Translations under genes and position numbers: made by a program
Part shown: positions 1 through 13,329 of the stretch, one piece after another
Layout: every line of letters starts with the position of its first letter
Numbering within the stretch: position 1 is the first letter of the stretch
NCBI GenBank assembly: GCA_963971425.1
Contig: OZ020523.1
Span: forward strand, 9,730,867-9,794,866
Length of the DNA: 64,000 bases
Origin: Bryoerythrophyllum caledonicum
Taxonomy: Eukaryota; Streptophyta; Bryopsida; Pottiales; Pottiaceae
Reading direction: 5' to 3'
The notes under the pieces: model-generated
What the model saw: the letters and a program-made list of their open reading frames with translations, nothing else
Database searches by the model: none
Told to the model about the DNA's origin: nothing

Positions 1-656
1 ATGAAGGAGATTGTGTTCAGGAGCTTTTCCTGATTGTAGAAATTTTGAATAATGTTTAGGGATGGCCAGGGATGTGGTTTATGGTTCTGTTTCAGGTAAA
101 TGATTCTTCTACAGTTGTGGAAGCATTGCACTCACCAGCTTTTTACGTGTGTTATTCTAGGGTGAGATCTCACTCTAAGGCGACTTCTCGGCTGAGCACA
201 TGATTTTTGGAGATTAATTAAACCCACGCAATACTGCTTGATACTTGAAAATTTCTTGTCTCTTAGTTTCTAAAGAAAAACACACTCTGAAGGTATGAAT
301 TGCCATCCGAGGTATCTTTGATATGAGTTGTGGACGTTTTAACCTTCTGAGTTCATAGTACTTATATGAAGTATTGTGTAGGGCAGGGTTATGTTTGAGT
401 TGTGTACAGATGATGTAAGATCCTATAAGGCTATGTTTGCACAAGTGTAAATAGAGTCTGGAACTCCGTGGTGGCAGTGGAGAACGTGGACGAAGCAAGA
501 TGAGCAGGCTTGATTGAGCTTTGGGACATTGACTTTTGCTAGCGTATGCACAAGGTCCCTTATGGACATCGCCGTTGAGTGCAGGTTTGCATGTGTTTGC
601 TACAACCATTCTAGGTCTACTATTCAACTCACAAAGTACTAGAGTTGTGGGAATCA
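1..656. other. No gene recognised
   Basis: Only short overlapping open frames on both strands are present, with no recognisable domain and no convincing splice structure. This is the left edge of the window, so a gene ending to the left could extend in unseen. Confidence 0.5.
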
Positions 657-1117
657 ATAGGCCCACGCACATGCGCAAATTTGGCTGGCGACGCCGGCTC
701 ACATGGATGGGGTCTGTTCACTGGAACAGACCTCTGTTGAGAGTGCGCCTCCACCTCAGCCAAAGTCAGGCAGGCACAAAAAAATGAGCCGCCTCTCTCA
801 GCCTCAGCTGCCCACTTTTGTTTTACCCTTATCAACCCTCTGACACTTAAAATTAGAGTAAGTAAAATGCACAAGTCACATAGAAAAGCACTATAAAAGT
901 GTAATGGGGTTTGAGGTTTTTTTTTTACTCAACGCGGCGTACGCCGACGCACATGCAAGCGGCGCGCTCCCTGGCGTACGCCGGCTCACTTTCAAATACC
1001 CCGAACCCCTTCACACCGCGCAGTGTGAACGGGGTCGGAGCAGCTGATCCAGGAGCCACTGCGTGGAATTGCGCCGGCGACGCCGGCTCAGCTCCTGACG
1101 CATGTGCGTCAGCCTAA
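657..1117. repeat. MITE-like inverted-repeat unit with GC-rich core
   Basis: The left arm at 657-675 (ATAGGCCCACGCACATGCG) is matched in inverted orientation by 1099-1117 with three mismatches. A related GCGTACGCCGGCTCAC / GCGACGCCGGCTCA motif recurs at about 681, 973 and 1078. The core is GC-rich in an AT-rich setting. No target-site duplication is clear, so the mobile-element call is an inference from the terminal symmetry. Confidence 0.4.
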
Positions 1118-1724
1118 TCATGATTGCAAACCTATGCATCAAGCCAACAAACTGTTGGGAGAATTCTGAGCATACATGAGGTCGAAATAATAATAGGGTT
1201 TTCCTTTCAAACTGGACCTTTGCCATTTGATCAGTTTGATGGATGCTTGGCAAGTCTTATTACCGGATGAGATCACGGTGGATCTAGATGTTGTTGCTCG
1301 TATGGACTTGCTCTCTTTCTTGAATGATGAATGTAAAGCGGCAGACCATTATCTCAACTTTCACTTCTGTGTGCTTTTATTTATACTTGTTGTGTTATTC
1401 ATTAGTTTACGTAGTGGTTTACATAAAAGTGTTTTAAAAATCCAAATCTCAAAGCCTAATTTGCGTCAAAATCCGAGATCTTGCCTCTCAGAACTGATGC
1501 TTTGGTTCTGGGTTGACGGCAGACCCCCTGAAGCCTTGGCTGCCATATCTCCTTCGCCGCTTTGCTAAATTCCTTGTTCTTGGTGTCTTTGGAAAGCCAT
1601 CTTGACAGTGTTTGTACCCTTTATATCTAAAGTCTTGATTTGAAATGAACCCCGTGATTTTGCTCTTGAAAGTGGATGCTTAAACATTGTGACGGCTGCA
1701 GAGCCCCTATTGTTTGATCGCTTG

Positions 1725-2027
1725 TCACTCCTTAGGTTGTGGTCCAAACCACACGATCCTCTGTCTCCTTCCGCATTGCATGTGCTTCCACAACGCCGTC
1801 TCCGCCCGGTCTAGCTGTTCCTCGAGCTTGACCCGACTCCGAATGATTGCAGCATCATGGTCTTCTACTATTTGTAGCCAGAGCGCATTGTGCTTGAGCT
1901 CCTTGATCTGGGGGACGATATCGAGTAGATCCTGGACTCCCACTTGTTGCCGGATCTGATCGATGACTGCTAGGCCGTTCGCGTGCGAATGGTTGATCAG
2001 GGTAGCCTTCCAAGCTGCATGGTTGCT
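1725..2027 (-). pseudogene. Retroelement gag-like coiled-coil fragment
   Basis: The minus-strand frame stays open from 2027 to 1725 and encodes a helical, charged peptide including IKELKHNALWLQIVEDHD, ending in RIVWFGPQPKE. It reads like a piece of a plant retroelement capsid-like protein: a coiled coil, then a short basic tail. No initiator or flanking domains are found, and a TAA at 2028-2030 closes the frame upstream. Family assignment rests on general resemblance only. It may be related in kind to the minus-strand fragment at 57,457-57,702. Confidence 0.3.
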
Positions 2028-2033
2028 TTATGA

Positions 2034-3190
2034 TGTCAAGGCCGGGTACTCCGATGAGTTTAGGAGGCTACGCCTTTTCCACCCGGGCTGGTCTTGGTGC
2101 TGGACGAGTTGCTATCGGCCTCTCATGCGTCTCGTCGTGCTCGCTTAGACTGGGTGGCTCGGGTTCCCCTTGCACCGATTGGCTTCTCTTCCGGGTATGG
2201 GTGACCGGAGGTGGTGCTGGAACCTCCGTTTCCTCCTCCTCTTTAGACTCCGGCTCCGCCCTTCTATAATTCTAGATGCTCAGGAGCTCTTCATAGGCAT
2301 CTTGCTCCGGAGGCGACAGCACTTCATCTTGCGCATAAAATTGGACAACGTAGGAGGGACGAGGAGTTCTAGATTTCTTTACCTTCCAGAGGCTTTTGAC
2401 CATCCAGTCAACCATGTCGTTTATCAAGGAACGCCATATTCATTAAAATGAGACATTTCAGAGTCTCAATTCATCATAGTGTCTAATTATAGTCAATTTA
2501 TTGTTTCATTAATTTGAGACTATTTATTATATTGAGGCTTAGGCTCGATTGAAATTGCCAACTACTACATCCAAAAACATTATCATAGCAAGAATAAAAA
2601 CACTGCATAAAACTTTAAGCGGCAAAAATTTGAGCATCCCTAGCAAGGCTCAAAATTGGACTAAAATAAGACATATACTCTCATTTACATGCCACCCAAA
2701 ATGCATGTTTTCTCAATTTGAAGGGAAATAAAATTTACCTAGGGTTTCAAGAGGTGGTACTTGTTTCAAACAACAAGGTCATTGAAATACCAATCACTAA
2801 AAAATTAGCACATATTGTAGAAATACATTCAATTATTTATTTTAATAGAAAGTATCAATGCATCAAGGATAAATGCACAATGAATCAAACACACAATGTT
2901 AACCACAATTTATCCATCAATAACTTCACAAACAAACCACAACGTTTAATGATATTGAAGCAACACAATACATCACTATATGAAACTACAAATTCTAATC
3001 TAATTTTTGTCTACAAATATGCTACGCGAACATTCAACGTCTCAATTCCACGACAACCTCCATGTTCAATACATACTTAGTACAATATCTAGCCTGAAAC
3101 AACACAAGTTCAAATAAGGACATGCACCCCCACCTATTTCAAATGACTAGGATAACTCTTGTCATCAAAAACCACTGAACCTGTTGAAAT
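2034..3190. other. No gene recognised
   Basis: GC-moderate sequence to about 2.45 kb, then AT-rich sequence. Open frames on the plus strand show no recognisable domain. This segment lies just 3' of the minus-strand DUF7869-like gene and should hold its 3' untranslated region. Confidence 0.4.
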
Positions 3191-6004
3191 CTAATATTCA
3201 CCTAAAGATGCCTTGATTATTTCTACCTGTGATTTCGGAATTTTGAGCCTCGAAGAACTAGTGTTCCCACGGAACCTAGGCTTCCAAGCTGTTACAATGC
3301 AATCTGTATATACCCAGATTGGTTCAGATTCTGATTCTTCTACCCAATTGTTCCCATTACTAGAATCCCACCCTTGGTACGTTTCCAAGTCCACATGACG
3401 TTGGGATGCGGGTTTGTAGTATTGCACTTTAATCTCATGAGAATGTTCACGATCCGGATGTGGATTAGTCAATGCCAAGGCAATCCAAAATGGGCGCAAA
3501 TCCCCATCAGCTGAACGTACCACAAGTACATAGCCCTCATATACATCTCTACCAACCCGGAAGGATGGAGGCGGACAATGACGTCGTTGTCCAATGAATG
3601 GAGGGTCTTCTGCATACTCCTCCCTCAAAGTAGCATCTATATCATATTCATCAACAATAGATGGAGCATATCTAGATAGTGGCCAAAATCCCTCGCGTAG
3701 GGAAGTCGATTCTTCCAATGGCACCTCAAGAGCAGCCTTTACACCTCTCCAATAGTACATGATATGTTCATTCTTCCTCCTGTATTCACCTGAGATATCC
3801 TCATTTGCCATAGATTCCCATAGACTTAGAAACCCAGAAATACCCTTCATAACCTTATCATAATTCTCATGACGATGCGGAATGAGAGGAAGTGGCTGCC
3901 CATGAGGCAATATTGGTCTACCATCTGCCGTCATTTTCCACAACTGAATTCCTCCATTCTCCTCGGGCAACCAATCTCTGTCGGTACAAAGAATTTTGTA
4001 CTGCATCTTTGGCAAACCATCAGAGTCCTTGTGAAACTTGAACTGCTGGCCCTTTGTATGACCCGTAAGGGCCTCATTGCCGTTGCACAAATATCCATCA
4101 AGAAAGCCCTTGAAGTCGGGCACCTCTTCAATAAGATGTGGAATAACCGGCTTCTCTTCAGCTTCCATGAATGACTTCATCAAGAGTGGAATCGTTGGAT
4201 AGCTATTTGACTTAAGTTTGGTACTCCATCTCCCAAACTTTGCATCAATATCCTCGTGAGTATGACCAACAAGTAAGAAGTTCACGTGTACTTCTCGGAA
4301 AATATCCAAATGAACAAGTAGGGAGAAGAAAGCAAACACAAATCTATTCTTATTGTCTCCTGTGGCATTATCCAATTGCATTTGGAGAATTGGTGGTAAT
4401 TGCCTTGCAGGAACAGGTTCAACCGGTGGAGCCGCAAGGGATCCAAGGCACACATTGGCATCCACAAGCACAGCCTGAGACAGAGGAGAAGCTCTCCCTC
4501 TTGCAAATAATTCACGAGAAGAATACACCGGTGGACTCTCTAAGTCCCGAAGTAACTTAGCAATGGATCCAACAGTGTGATTCGAGTCGGTAGGGAAGAT
4601 GTCAAAACTATAATGTGCATAACGGACATCTCCATGTCCATGAGCAATCATTCCAGTCATAGCTACGGGGAGTTTCATGAAGGACTCCGTTGCCTTATTC
4701 TTGTGAGAAAAATGGGGAGATGTTGTTTTGCTGTGATCCATTTTATCATGGATGATGCAAACAACATCATCTGGCCTATCCTCCGAGTTCTTCCGGTTCC
4801 CATAATATAAAATACGATGAGTCTGTTGGGAGGCCTGATGCAACTTTAATTTGGTATCCCACATATTGAATGCGGAGGACCCTCGCGTACTAGCCTTCTT
4901 CAATTGCTTCAATTGGTCGCATCTACCGCAGCGAGCAAAGTTGTCACCCGGTTTCTTAGTGGAAAATTGTTCAAATTCAGAGCTCCGAATTCGGCTAAGA
5001 CCAGACAAAGATATTGGCTTGAGGCCAAATCTTGAATTCACCTCGTTCACTTTGGGCAACACTGCACTCCATTGAAAGGAGGAGGGAAGATGTTTCGAAA
5101 CAACCTTCTCCCCAGTGCCAAGTGTAGTAGTCTTGTTAGGACTACTGTCAGCAGCATCGTCAAGTAGGTCGTGCAATGTAGCAATTGCTTGGAGAGTATG
5201 GGTGCGAGGCTTCTTAGTCCCAGAATTGCCGTGTGCCATCGCTCGCACTTCATCCTTCGCATCGCTTCTGTATCGGTAGAATGTGGCTCAGCTGACCCCC
5301 ATGATTGTACACCATGCATCTTGGCATACATCAATTCCATCGAGCGTCACCACATGGTTGCCATTAGAGTCAATGTGCAGTTGCCTATGCACATCAAGTA
5401 AAACATGTTTCCGAAAGTATACACCTCCAATGTCATTGTGAACTTGAGTTCGAAGTACAGAAATTAAACAGCGTGGAAAGCTTTGAGTACAATTTCTTGG
5501 ACAACAAACAACGCTCGCAACAAGGTTGATTGATTGTGCAGAAAGGAGTACTTCCTTCTTTGGTGGGGAAGGCAGCACTCGCCTTTGACGATTGCTCTCA
5601 TACTGTCGAACACCAATTCTTGGACCCCGACGGAATACCTTTAGAGCGGCATTGTAAATGCAAGTTTGCTCTTGATCGTACAAACTCACATTACGAAGAA
5701 AGACCTGTCAAATTGGCCATGCTCGGAGAGCAAACATCCAATTCAAAGGAATATCATCTTCATTTAAAGATTCAACAATCAGAACCGCAACATGGTCATC
5801 TCCAAGTGGCCGACCTCCAGTTTCGGGAATTAAGTTGGAATCAACACTCTGACATAGTCCGATTCCGACGTTATTCCTTGATGTATTTCGAAGGATAACG
5901 CGCTTCGAAAACCAGGTAGCGCGAGGAATACCCTCACATGGAGCAACACCGGGAGGCAAGGTTGGTGGAACTCGATTTCTGACATCAAATGAGTCTTCTT
6001 CCAT
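3191..6004 (-). pseudogene. DUF7869-like transposase-like protein, interrupted by two TGA codons
   Basis: One frame runs from the ATG at 6004 to the stop at 3191, about 938 codons, broken only by TGA at 5708-5710 and 5288-5290. The central part has a CCPRNC cysteine motif (about 5,530-5,510). Downstream of the second TGA, counting from the internal Met at 5248, come CxxC at residues 107-110, HDKMDHSKT (Asp168/Asp171), QLDNATGDNKN (Asp293) and GHTHEDID (Glu332/Asp333). This block is typical of the DUF7869 family. The spaced acidic residues suggest an RNase-H-fold transposase, which is an inference. The stop at 5288 could be a CGA-to-TGA change, since Arg fits the sequence. The TGA at 5708 sits in a TTTGACAG|GT context that might be a splice site instead. 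The palindrome cluster at 6150-6803 begins 146 bp upstream of the ATG. Confidence 0.7.
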
Positions 6005-6149
6005 CTACAAAACATCAGATTGAAGCGACATTAGATCTGGAATGAAGATAATTGAAATATGCAAATTAATAAGTACTATATATCCAAAGCATTATAAATT
6101 TGGACAATAGCATTCAGGAACAAAGGCAATATCAAAAAACTTCACCGAG

Positions 6150-6803
6150 TATCCACGACTCAAGGATATGAATGAGAAATTAAAAAAACACATGAATACA
6201 TATCCAAAACACTATCCTCGAGTCGAGGATACTAGTTGTATGAATCGAACAGAGAGAGCGACATCTGTGCACGATCCCGGGATATATCATCAGACAACAC
6301 AATACTCGATAAGATACATTAAAGACAGTAAAATCAAGCCGGTTGATAATAGACGATTATAGGTACATTCTCGACTCGAGGATAAAAAGAGAGTAGGCGA
6401 CCTATCCATTCAAGTGATCAAGCACAATTGATTTTAATTCAGATTGGCTTTGATTTTTTCCATTACTTGGGTGTATCCTCGGGTCGAGGATAGACCCAGT
6501 AATTTTACTTTAGAATACTATATTGTGAATCTCAATCAAACAAAAAAATTCAGTCCTTAAATGAGGATATCTTTCATATGATCCGTTGATCAAGTTCAGA
6601 ACTAGCAGGAGTCAGTGTTATCCTCGACCCGAGGATAAATGTAACGAGGATCTCATTCGTAGGACTCGTAGACCGACTGCTAAACTAGCAAGAGTCAGTG
6701 TTATCCTCGACCCGAGGATAAATATAATAAGGATTTCATTCGTAGGATTCGTTAATCGACAGCTGAACTGGCAAGAGTCAGTGTTATTCTCGACTCGAGG
6801 ATA
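6150..6803. repeat. Cluster 1 of the 19-bp palindrome, upstream of the DUF7869-like gene
   Basis: Seven copies of a 9+1+9 palindrome with consensus TATCCTCGAGTCGAGGATA start at 6150 (degenerate), 6213, 6366, 6474, 6619, 6702 and 6785. The last three are exactly 83 bp apart because they sit in an 83-bp tandem repeat (about 6590-6810) containing GAGTCAGTGTTATCCTCGA. The centre triplet varies (GTC, GGT, CCC, ACT) while the arms are kept. The cluster is in the 5' flank of the minus-strand transposase-like gene, where promoter elements would lie. Confidence 0.9.
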
Positions 6804-7599
6804 AATGCTTAGTTGCGAAGTAGTTCAGTGATACGCTACAGTGATCATGAATAGTGTTGGAGCATTCACAACACACTTTCTTCTAATTGCATGCAAATCC
6901 CACAGTGAATTAGAAGTACTACACCGATATCTATGACTTCGTCGACGAAATAAATACTACACATAGAGTGAACAAACTGCGGTGATGCGGACGACCTATG
7001 GGCTTGGGTCAAGTAGCCCTCAATTGCTCATGAACAGCCTCAGACAACAATCTCATGATGTAGAAGTACCTTTGAGAAGAAATCGAGCACTCTAGAAGGA
7101 TGCGCCAAATAAAAACCCAACGTACTTCAGATAACCTCAGACATAGTATTGACAACTACTGCAAATGTTCTCAAAAGAAGCAAGACAGTGAGCGGAGTAG
7201 AGAGAGAGAAGAGAGAATCCAGCAGGTGCAAAAGTAGGAAATGAACTTCTGAAAATGAGCATATGGTAGTCTTCTCCGAGGCGGAGCTCAAAAATCGGGG
7301 CTGGGCGGGAAAACTCCTTTCCAACGGCTCCAGGATTTGGGGGGCGGGAAATGGTATCCAGTATCCAACTTTTTAGCTGCCGCTGTCCTATTTTTGGTTC
7401 GACATACACACTAATTTCAGTACGCCACTAGCCCGGAATCCACGCGTGCATTGAACAAGTCTTTTGGATAAGTAGTGGCACAAATTTATCGCCTTTAACC
7501 TCTACAGGACCAACTGCCCCCCCGGGGCCAAATTGGATTTCGGGCATGTACCTAAAATTTGTCAAAAATTCCAATTTTATTGAATAATTTATACTAAAT
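6804..7599. other. No gene recognised
   Basis: Mixed-composition sequence. Minus-strand open frames at 7127-7409 show no known domain. Confidence 0.4.
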
Positions 7600-8300
7600 T
7601 GCCTCTAGTAATAGGTACGTGGAGATATTTGAAGAAAAAAATTGGATTTGCGGATTGAATGTTCGTACCACTGAAAGTAAAAAATGGGGACTCCGGGAAG
7701 CTCCAAATTTCTTGACAAAAGTTTCTATTCCCATTGAGTTTTTTCACATATAAAGAATATTTCCTTCTTTAGATAACTTTAAAAAAAGTCTTCTCTTTAG
7801 TGTGAAAAGGCATTTTCTCCCAAGTCAAACATTTTCACACATTGTCGGACAACGGGGAAAAAAACTTCCTCTTTTCTACATAAATTCTAGAAATCAAGAT
7901 CTTCATATTTTTCACTTTTTATTTTTTCATCGAAAATATGTGGTGAAAACCTTCTTATTGACCGTTTGGATTATCATCCAAAAACATACGTAGTTAAAAA
8001 AAAAGGAAAAGTGAAATGGCAATTCTTAAACCTCCACTCCTTGCACACTTTTTTTGAATATGCTACACCCCTTTCTTACCTCTAAAAAATGGTGTGTGGG
8101 AAATAACAGCATGCTTAAGACAATTGTAAAAGATTTAGACCTTGTACAATGCAAAAATTTGATATAGAGTGAAGTCTAATTCTCCAGATCTACTCATTGC
8201 AGGGAAGAAAATGAACCATTGTCTTGACCTTAGTGGGAAAACAATTTTTCCTGAATTCAGCATTTGAAGAAAAAATTATAGGGTTTTGAATTCCAAAAAG
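7600..8300. repeat. Dispersed repeat R1, copy 1
   Basis: This copy shares a long, diverged match with 8400-9010: TTTTCACACRTTGTCR, TTCACTTT.CTATTTT, AACCTCCACTCCTTGCACA, and TGCTACACCCC followed by TACCTCTAAAAA. Further copies are at 8306-9281, 11,166-11,400, 19,330-20,390 (inverted), around 25,205-25,330 and at 51,560-51,975. No coding capacity is seen, so it looks like a non-autonomous element. Confidence 0.6.
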
Positions 8301-8305
8301 GGAGG

Positions 8306-9281
8306 GCGGGCACCTCGGTCACCTCCAAAAACTTTTGCTATGACACTATATCAAATGTGAGATTCTCAATCCTTGCAAGTAATATTATTTCAATTTGTAC
8401 CATTGATAAAAAGTTCTTGTCTTTAGTGAAAAATAGCATACCAACCCAAGTGAAACATTTTCACACGTTGTCACTTATTGTCGAGCAAGTTACCAAAAAA
8501 ACTTCTTCTTTCCCACATAAAACCTAGATATCTTTATATTTTTCACTTTCCTATTTTATCCACAACAATATGTAGTGTATACCTTCTTAATGACCATAAG
8601 GATTATCAATCTAAAACATATTAAGTTCAAAAAAAAATTAAACTGCGAAACAACAAATTCTGAGCCTCCACTCCTTGCATAGTTGTTTTGAATTTGCTAC
8701 ACCGGTCCTCTACCTCTAAAAATTAGTGTGTAAGGAACTAACGTCATGTTCACAAGATCGTAACGGAATTAGACCTTGTGTAGTGAAAATTTTTGACACC
8801 AAGTGAAGTCAAAGTGTACTATTCCACTGAACGCAGGGAGGAAAACAAACCAATTACATGGCTTTAAATACTATAATCTTTCAATCCGTGCGGTCAAGGT
8901 TTATGAAATACTTAGAGTATCTTACTTTGCAAGTCTTATTTGAGATTGTACGGTTAGGACTAAAAGTCAAAGTATTTGTTTCCTTCTTTGTTCATTGCAC
9001 TAGAATCCAACAAGTTTGAAGTGTTTGCGGTGTAAAACTGTCACGGTACGCTAGGGATTAAATTACTTTTTCAAAGCAATTTACATAAACTATTATTTAT
9101 AATGTAGAACCTATATTTCCTTATCAATTTCACTCCAAACATTCTTAAAATTTGTAAAAGGAAGGAAACAAAGATTTGTATATCTAATTCCAAGCATACG
9201 ATCTCAATAAATTCTTAATAAATAACTTGTCTTTAGTAGTGTGTACTAGCAAAAGTTTTTGGAGTTGCCGGAAGTGCTCGC
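8306..9281. mobile_element. R1 element with about 35-bp terminal inverted repeats
   Basis: The left end at 8306-8340 begins GCGGGCACCTCGG and ends CAAAAACTTTTGCTA. The right end at 9247-9281 is its inverted counterpart, ending GCCGGAAGTGCTCGC. The two arms align over 35 bp with about five mismatches. The interior is the R1 repeat sequence and has no substantial open frame. I could not define a target-site duplication. A non-autonomous DNA transposon (long MITE) is the most economical reading. Confidence 0.5.
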
Positions 9282-9370
9282 AATGAATAAAAATTTATAA
9301 ATAGATTATACTCTTTCATTGAAATCAAAATTCACTTGGAGTTATAAAGATATATATCCACTTGAATTCT

Positions 9371-9517
9371 ACTTGAATGCACATTCGTGAATATTCCACT
9401 TGAATCCACATTCGTGAATATATTCCGCTTGAATCCACATTCGTGAATATATTCCGCTTCAATCCACATTAGTGAATATATTCCGCTTGAATCCACATTA
9501 GTGAATATATTGCACTT
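9371..9517. repeat. 30-bp minisatellite, about five units
   Basis: The unit resembles CTTGAATCCACATTCGTGAATATATTCCG. It is repeated about five times with small changes (TTCGTG or TTAGTG; GCTT or ACTT). Confidence 0.85.
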
Positions 9518-9695
9518 GGTATTATTCGAATGCTATCCATAAATAATATTCACATAGTACTATCGTCTTGACTTATAAAAGTGGCATTCTTTGATTAAAA
9601 AAAGTCAATGTTGCATTCTTTTATTTAGAAATTGAAAAATTTACTTTAATTCATACCCATTCTTCTTCTCATTTGTCGACTTAAATTCTGTACAT

Positions 9696-9737
9696 GAGTG
9701 TGTGTGTGTGTTATGTGTGAGTGTGTGTATGTGTGTC
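9696..9737. repeat. GT-rich microsatellite
   Basis: Imperfect (GT)n with TGTGTGTATGTGTG interruptions. Confidence 0.8.
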
Positions 9738-10777
9738 TTAGACACACATTTAACTATGAATTGAATTTTCATTGTTCGTATTTAAGAACGTGGTTTTAAA
9801 GATTTATTAATCTTAGTAATTTACAAAAACATTTGGAACTTTGAAATTTATGAAGTTGCTATGTGGTGTATGATCAACTTATTTGCTTGCATTTAAATTC
9901 CTCTCGGTGTTACTTTTGCTTGCCAAGAAAAGGTAAGTAATTATGACATTTATATTTGATCATGGATTCCCTGGAAAAACCAATGTTCGGCTTGTACATA
10001 TGAATTTATATATATTCATACTTATATACATCTTTATAGTAAAAATGTCAAAGTACATTTTCATTTTCATGCATGGATTTGCAAATGGAATATCATATTT
10101 GTGATCTTCAATAAAAGTCATAAGGGAACACAATTTTTTAATTTCTTGAATTATTTTGCACAGTTCTCTATTTGCAATCCTAGGGACAAATAATTTGATC
10201 ACAATGCGCACCTTTAGGTTCCCATTTCCCTGTTCTGCTCATGACTATATTTATATACATACATACATTTTAGTGCGTAAGTATAAATTATAGATTTTTA
10301 TTAAACTGAAGTTGTATTTGCGTACTCTAAAGAATCAGAATTATCCATAAAGTTACATTACAGTCATTAGCACTTTTAAAAGTAACTTCTTAGTACTATG
10401 TGTATATTATTTATGGATAGCACTAATTTCTTTATTAAGTGAACAAAAGCATTTTAAAGTTTTGAATTTAATACCATTTAGAATAATCAATTAGACCTAG
10501 ATTGTACAATTACTTTTATTCCTTTGGTGTTATAAAGAATTTAAATCCACTCTGTAGGTTTTTTTTTTCATATGAAGGGTTAGTTTTTGCTGCAATCAAG
10601 TTCGATTTATTTCTCGTTTTTCAAGTACATTCAAATATTGATTTCTCCACTTGTTTTTTTTTTACTTTACACTAGTTCTCTGAACGTGTTCAAAGTACTC
10701 CATATAGTTAGAAAATATGTTTTTGAACCTTAACATGCTATATCAATTTGGATTTCAATGGAACAGTATCGGAGGTG

Positions 10778-11125
10778 AAGGGCACCTTCGGCTATAATAA
10801 TACAAAAAAGGCGAAGCCGAATGATTTGGGAACTTATTGAGTGAAATGCGGAAATTGAAGAAAATAGTATTATACAAAATCTTTGAACACAAAGGACATC
10901 AATGGGGAGTTCTGGCTTGGAAAGCCTTGATTCTTGGAAGTGTGTGCAAAAGAGCTCCAAGTAGGGAGCTCCAGGTCTTAGGCTCAATCCCCTAGGACGT
11001 CAAAATAAGCTAATATTGTAATCTATGAACTCCAACCGAAATCTTATAGAATCTCTTTTAGAAAGCCAAACCCACTTTTTTGACTATTATTAATTATTCG
11101 GCGTCCAAGTGCCGAAGGTGCCCTT
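10778..11125. mobile_element. MITE-like unit with 15-bp perfect terminal inverted repeats
   Basis: AAGGGCACCTTCGGC at 10,778-10,792 is exactly inverted at 11,111-11,125. A subterminal GCCGAATRAT motif is also mirrored: GCCGAATGAT near 10,815 and ATTATTCGGC near 11,093. The unit is about 348 bp with no coding capacity. The duplication is not clear. The arms resemble the R1 ends (GAGCACCTCCGGCAAC) in their first bases. Confidence 0.6.
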
Positions 11126-11165
11126 GACCTATGGTATATTCCATTTCTAAAAATTTGTTTATTTA

Positions 11166-11400
11166 CGAGCACCTCCGGCAACTCCAGATACTTTTGCTAG
11201 GCCACACTACTATATTTGAGATTTTCAACACTAGTAAGTTGTATACATTTTCTTTTATATTTTCCATAATCATTTATTGCTTGTAGCAAAAAGATGCATT
11301 TGAAGAACAACAAAAGATTTTCACACATTGCCACAACAACACTAAATATGGCTTTTAGTGTAGTATTAAAAACTGTGTATATACCCTGGTACACTCTTTG
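11166..11400. repeat. Dispersed repeat R1, truncated copy
   Basis: It begins CGAGCACCTCCGGCAACTCC followed by TACTTTTGCTA, matching the left end of the 8306 element, then shares TTGAGATTTTCAA and TTTTCACACATTG. No matching right end is found nearby. Confidence 0.5.
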
Positions 11401-11689
11401 TTAACAAGTTACCAAATACTATTAGCTCCCATTGTCATTAATATTATATTTCAATCGTCCACCTTCCCTAGTACCCGTTGTATTTGCCTCAATCATCCAC
11501 AACACCACAATTTGTAACAAGTTGAGAAATAGTGTTTGCCCTCAATTAACCGCCTATTGGCCGCCATGCATTTATTCCACCCGTCTTGTCCTCAACCTCA
11601 TCTCCTTATCCTCTCATTCCTAACTATTCCAATTCACATGTCAGGCAGTCCTTGAATTAAAAACATGAATATCTAATGAGAATTAAAAG

Positions 11690-12010
11690 TAAATATCTAT
11701 ACTGAAGAAAAAATAGATGACTTGTGAATGAATGTTTCATGAATATTTAATGTATATTTTTATATTTTAGAAATGCATAGATGATATGTTCATGAATGTT
11801 TCAAGAATATTTCATGTATATTTATATATTTAAGAAATGCATAGGTGATTTGTGAATGAATGCTTCAAGAATGTTTAATGAATAATTATATGTTAAAGAA
11901 AATATAGACGATTTTGGAATGAATGTTTTCAAGAATAATTAATGTATATTTCTAAATTTAATAGTGTAATAGAAGATTCTTGAATGAATGTTTCAAGAGT
12001 ATTATATGTA
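11690..12010. repeat. AT-rich minisatellite, unit about 80-90 bp
   Basis: GAATGAATGTTTCAWGAATATTTAATGTATATTT followed by AAGAAATGCATAGATGA-like sequence recurs about four times with divergence. Degenerate derivatives continue to about 12,650. Confidence 0.55.
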
Positions 12011-13240
12011 TATTGAATTCTTTAAAGATTAAACAATAGTTAATGTATCTTTTCATCTTATTAAGAATATTGAAATGAATATATACTAATAATTAGAGGA
12101 TATTGGTTTATTTAAGGTATATTGCTATGTTTGAAGAATATTTACTGTACATATGTATATTTAACGAATACGTATTGTATATTATTATATTTAAAGACCA
12201 TATAGAAAATACTGCAATAGCATTTCAAGAATATATTATGTATATTGAAATCTATAAAGATTCAAAAATAGTTCATGTATCTTTGTATGTATTTGAGAAT
12301 ATCGAAACAAATATATATACTAATATGTAAAAAAAATTGGTTTATTTAAGGTATATTGATATGTTTGATGAATATTTAATGCACATATGTAAGTTTAACG
12401 AATACTTATTGAGTATTATTATAGTTTAAGATCATTGATAGAAAACTTCAATAGCATTTAGTAAAAAATGTAGAGTTTCACATTTAATTTTCCTAAGACG
12501 ATTAAAATATATAAATTAATGTACATTTGCAAAAGTATAAAAGAATACTTAATGAATAGATAATAATTTTAAAATGTATATTTAATGTATACTTTAATAT
12601 TTATTAAATTCTCAATGAATTTTTGCTGCATATTTAATGAATATGTAATGAGTATGTAATGAAAACTTCTAATTTTATTAGATATTTATGTTGTTTTGTA
12701 ATCCAATTTTCCTTTCTTTTCCCTCTTTTCTTCTAAATCAAAGGTCTAATTTTTTTAATCAAGTAGTTCTAGTTTCAATTTTTCTCCACATGAACGTTTT
12801 TTGTTGTCAATTTTTGGGGATTTTCCATTTGTTCCATATGAACGTTCTATTTTTTTAAAACATACCTTGTGCAATTTATTTTTCTTTCTACATGCACTCA
12901 AAATCTTCTTTATTTTGATGCTTAAAATGTACACATTGTAATTTTCTAGGTTACACACACTAAATGTACAGAAGTAAAAAACCTAATGTTGCACTACTTA
13001 TAGAATTGACATTTGCTATAGTAGTTGACATTTAGTGTATAGTATTGTCATTTCATCAATGGATAACTTTTAAATTAGTATATGGGTTTGCATTTGGTGT
13101 CCACTACACTTAAAGCCATTGTTATTGTAGAGTGACAAAGAACCACCAAAAATTATATTTTTGCCCATAAATTTGAGTCATTACTTTGGACTTTATATTT
13201 TTCAATTACAAGACGTGGTGTAAAACTTTGGAAATAAAAC
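12011..13240. other. AT-rich stretch, no gene recognised
   Basis: Very AT-rich with decayed tandem sequence. No open frame longer than about 75 codons shows any domain. Confidence 0.5.
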
Positions 13241-13329
13241 GTCCCCTATGCAATTAAAGTCCCCTTTGCTGATTTTTTTTTGGCTGCCCGCTGCCCGATG
13301 CTCCTGCCCGCTGCGCGCTGCCCGAAACG

